This document shows, piece after piece, positions 6,980-7,667 of a DNA stretch of 7,667 nucleotides. Position 1 is the first letter of the stretch. Every line of letters starts with the position of its first letter. Source of the DNA: CALXCT01 sp964422185 (GTDB lineage: Bacteria; Bacillota; Clostridia; Oscillospirales; Oscillospiraceae); contig CAYRAG010000066.1 of the NCBI GenBank assembly GCA_964422185.1, forward strand, positions 1 to 7,667. The letters run 5' to 3'. The position numbers and the translations under genes were made by a program. The notes below the pieces were generated by a model, which worked only from the letters and a program-made list of their open reading frames with translations, ran no database searches and had not been told where the DNA came from.

Positions 6980-7219
6980 TCAGAGCTCGCCCAGGGTCTG
7001 ATCGAGCAGATTCCGCAGGGCGACGGCGTTCGGCACCGTCATGACCACGCTGGCCACCTGTTCCATCGCGGGAGTGGAGATATTTTCCACCCCTTTTCCC
7101 GTGATGGTGGTGGTGGTCTCCATATACTTGTGCCCGATGTCCAGGGTGACCTCAATTGTCTCACCCTCCTGATTGTTGGTTTTGCGAAGACCAAATGTAT
7201 TAGCGTAGACAGGCTTCAT
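6980..7219 (-). CDS. Small hypothetical protein, possibly DUF3467-like
   Basis: A 79-residue protein without signal peptide or membrane helix. The start is well supported: AAGGAGG (7234-7228 on the minus strand) is 8 nt before ATG 7219. It opens with MKPVYANTF and has a middle rich in T, E and V (ETIEVTLDIGHKYMETTTT). It ends with EQVASVVMTVPNAVALRNLLDQTLGEL-like amphipathic character (about 53-79). The order VYAN, beta strands, then a V-V-M-T-x-P strand running into an L-rich helix resembles DUF3467 proteins, but this is by-eye pattern matching and weak. It is the first gene of a two-gene unit with the SLH protein. That the protein is real is likely; its function is unknown. Confidence 0.7.
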   Translation of the reverse strand: MKPVYANTFGLRKTNNQEGETIEVTLDIGHKYMETTTTITGKGVENISTPAMEQVASVVMTVPNAVALRNLLDQTLGEL

Positions 7220-7243
7220 GGAAGTCCCCTCCTTCTCGGGGGT

Positions 7244-7252
7244 ATTCTATCA
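7244..7252 (-). promoter_or_regulatory. Probable extended -10 promoter for the small gene and SLH gene
   Basis: The minus strand reads TGATAGAAT (TAGAAT at 7249-7244 with TG one base upstream), just before the AAGGAGG ribosome site. No good -35 is seen at 16-18 bp (GTGCGC at 17 bp), so it would rely on the extended -10. Transcription would begin near 7237, leaving a leader of under 20 nt. Confidence 0.45.
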
Positions 7253-7494
7253 CAAACCGGGCGCATGCGCACGGAAAAGCGCATCAGTTTACAAAATATT
7301 CTCAACTCCCGGCAGGAACACCGCAAGGGAAGTGACACAGAGCGGCGGGGCGCGGCTCCCCTTTCGATGGTCAACCGGGGCTTCCGCCCGAACCACGCCG
7401 GGGACGCCCGGTACCAGAATGGGGCTCGTCCGAACGGGAGACGGACAAAGCGAATTGTGGATGTCGGGGTCGCTCTGCCGATACCTATTTAAAT

Positions 7495-7511
7495 GTGCGG
7501 TTGAACCGCAC
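7495..7511. repeat. 17-bp perfect inverted repeat
   Basis: GTGCGGTTGAACCGCAC has two 8-bp perfect arms around a single base, next to an AT-rich stretch (CTATTTAAAT, 7485-7494). On the minus strand the hairpin would be followed by ATTTAAAT, a poor terminator tail. It could be a weak leftward terminator for something to the right, or an operator. The base pairing is seen directly; the role is open. Confidence 0.6.
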
Positions 7512-7548
7512 GATCCCGTCTCCAGGCGGTCGCGCACAGAGCGCCTTT

Positions 7549-7569
7549 CCTGTAACAGAGTAACAGGAA
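7549..7569. repeat. GTAACAG tandem pair within a TCCTGT...ACAGGA inverted repeat
   Basis: GTAACAG occurs at 7552-7558 and 7560-7566, separated by one base, framed by TCCTGT (7549-7554) and ACAGGA (7563-7568). A third, inverted copy of the core, TGTTAC, is at 7581-7586. All lie upstream of the right-edge promoter (-35 at 7603), at a distance expected for an activator or repressor site. No regulator is recognised. Confidence 0.45.
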
Positions 7570-7588
7570 TGTTTCAGTTGTGTTACAT

Positions 7589-7643
7589 TTGCATCGAACC
7601 TCTTGACCGCCTCCAAAGGGGGGTGGTATATTGTGCGATGCAA
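7589..7643. repeat. 8-bp inverted repeat bracketing the right-edge promoter
   Basis: TTGCATCG (7589-7596) and its exact reverse complement CGATGCAA (7636-7643) flank the -35 and -10 elements with 39 bp between. The arms may be two operator sites bound by one looping regulator. They are short for recombinase-driven promoter inversion. Confidence 0.45.
7603..7632 (+). promoter_or_regulatory. Rightward promoter for a gene beyond the window
   Basis: TTGACC (7603-7608), an 18-bp spacer and TATATT (7627-7632). The spacer, with the flanking ACC and GGT, forms an imperfect dyad (ACCGCCTCC...GGGGTGGT, 7606-7627; 7 of the 9 outer pairs match). An operator placed between the -35 and -10 is the pattern of MerR-family metal or drug sensors, although 18 bp is shorter than their usual 19-20 bp. 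The start would be near 7639. Confidence 0.6.
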
Positions 7644-7646
7644 GGG

Positions 7647-7660
7647 GAGTTGTACGACTC
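7647..7660. repeat. Imperfect palindrome just after the right-edge transcription start
   Basis: GAGTTGTACGACTC is symmetric at 12 of 14 positions around GTAC, and would lie about +8 to +21 of the predicted transcript. It may be an operator or the foot of a leader hairpin followed by CTTTCCTT. The window ends here, so the choice cannot be made. Confidence 0.35.
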
Positions 7661-7667
7661 TTTCCTT

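Larger units (their letters stand above)
7253..7602. other. Intergenic region with no convincing gene, rich in short inverted repeats
   Basis: No open frame here looks like a protein: the longest, on the minus strand (7289-7537, GTG start), has a P/R/S-rich composition unlike the neighbours. Short pairing elements are frequent. They include the palindrome GCGCATGCGC (7261-7270), GGGG/CCCC arms near 7356-7370, CCGGG-GACG-CCCGG near 7398-7411, and GTCCG/CGGAC arms near 7428-7445. There is also an AGGCG/CGCCT pair near 7523-7545. Such density could mean a structured RNA, but I recognise no known RNA family and see no single promoter-plus-terminator pair that would define one. Confidence 0.4.

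Noticed and set aside
5895..7001. A 368-codon plus-strand frame opposite the SLH gene
   Set aside because: The minus-strand protein has a signal peptide, SLH repeats and a good ribosome site; the plus-strand frame has none of these.
7390..7420. TGGTACCGGGCGTCCC on the minus strand, recalling the TGGTACCGCG...CGTCCC part of T-box leaders
   Set aside because: The preceding AGGG is absent, no specifier stem or terminator is seen, and the downstream genes are not linked to amino acids or tRNA charging.
7289..7537. An 82-codon minus-strand frame with a GTG start and a possible AGGAAAGG ribosome site
   Set aside because: The composition (many P, R, S, scattered C) and the hairpins across it look non-coding, and no family is recognised.

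Overview
The window looks like chromosomal DNA of a GC-rich, strictly anaerobic Firmicute, probably an Oscillospiraceae/Ruminococcaceae-type clostridium. The reasons are an oxygen-sensitive class III ribonucleotide reductase, an S-layer-homology (SLH) cell-wall protein, a clostridial-style MnmA, strong AGGAGG-type ribosome sites and G/C-biased codons. The genus is inferred from style only.

Layout, left to right. (1) Positions 1-869, minus strand: the 5' part (289 codons) of nrdD, running off the left edge. (2) Positions 870-1141: a divergent control region. It holds an extended -10 promoter for nrdD, two NrdR-box-like palindromes exactly 31 bp apart, and a good sigma-A-type promoter for the rightward operon. 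(3) Positions 1142-4719, plus strand: three overlapping genes, a MoxR-family AAA+ ATPase, a DUF58 membrane protein, and a multi-spanning membrane protein with a DUF4129-like C-terminal tail. This is the layout of the MoxR-DUF58-TgpA gene set, but the third protein has no transglutaminase domain. (4) Positions 4773-5831, plus strand: mnmA, tRNA U34 2-thiolase, 53 bp downstream and probably read from the same transcript. (5) Positions 5842-5881: a perfect 16-bp hairpin between convergent genes, serving as terminator. (6) Positions 5922-7219, minus strand: a two-gene unit with a 79-residue protein (possibly DUF3467-like) followed 17 bp later by a secreted protein with three SLH repeats. (7) Positions 7250-7667: about 420 bp with no convincing gene. 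It contains several inverted and direct repeats and, at the right edge, a rightward promoter whose gene lies outside the window.

How the parts relate: nrdD makes dNTPs anaerobically and is probably NrdR-controlled. The MoxR/DUF58/DUF4129-type set is probably a chaperone-like membrane complex of unknown client. MnmA is housekeeping. The SLH pair acts at the cell surface. The least explained items are the transglutaminase-less third operon gene and the repeat-rich right edge. I found no CRISPR, mobile element, rRNA or tRNA, and no clear new defence or biosynthetic system.
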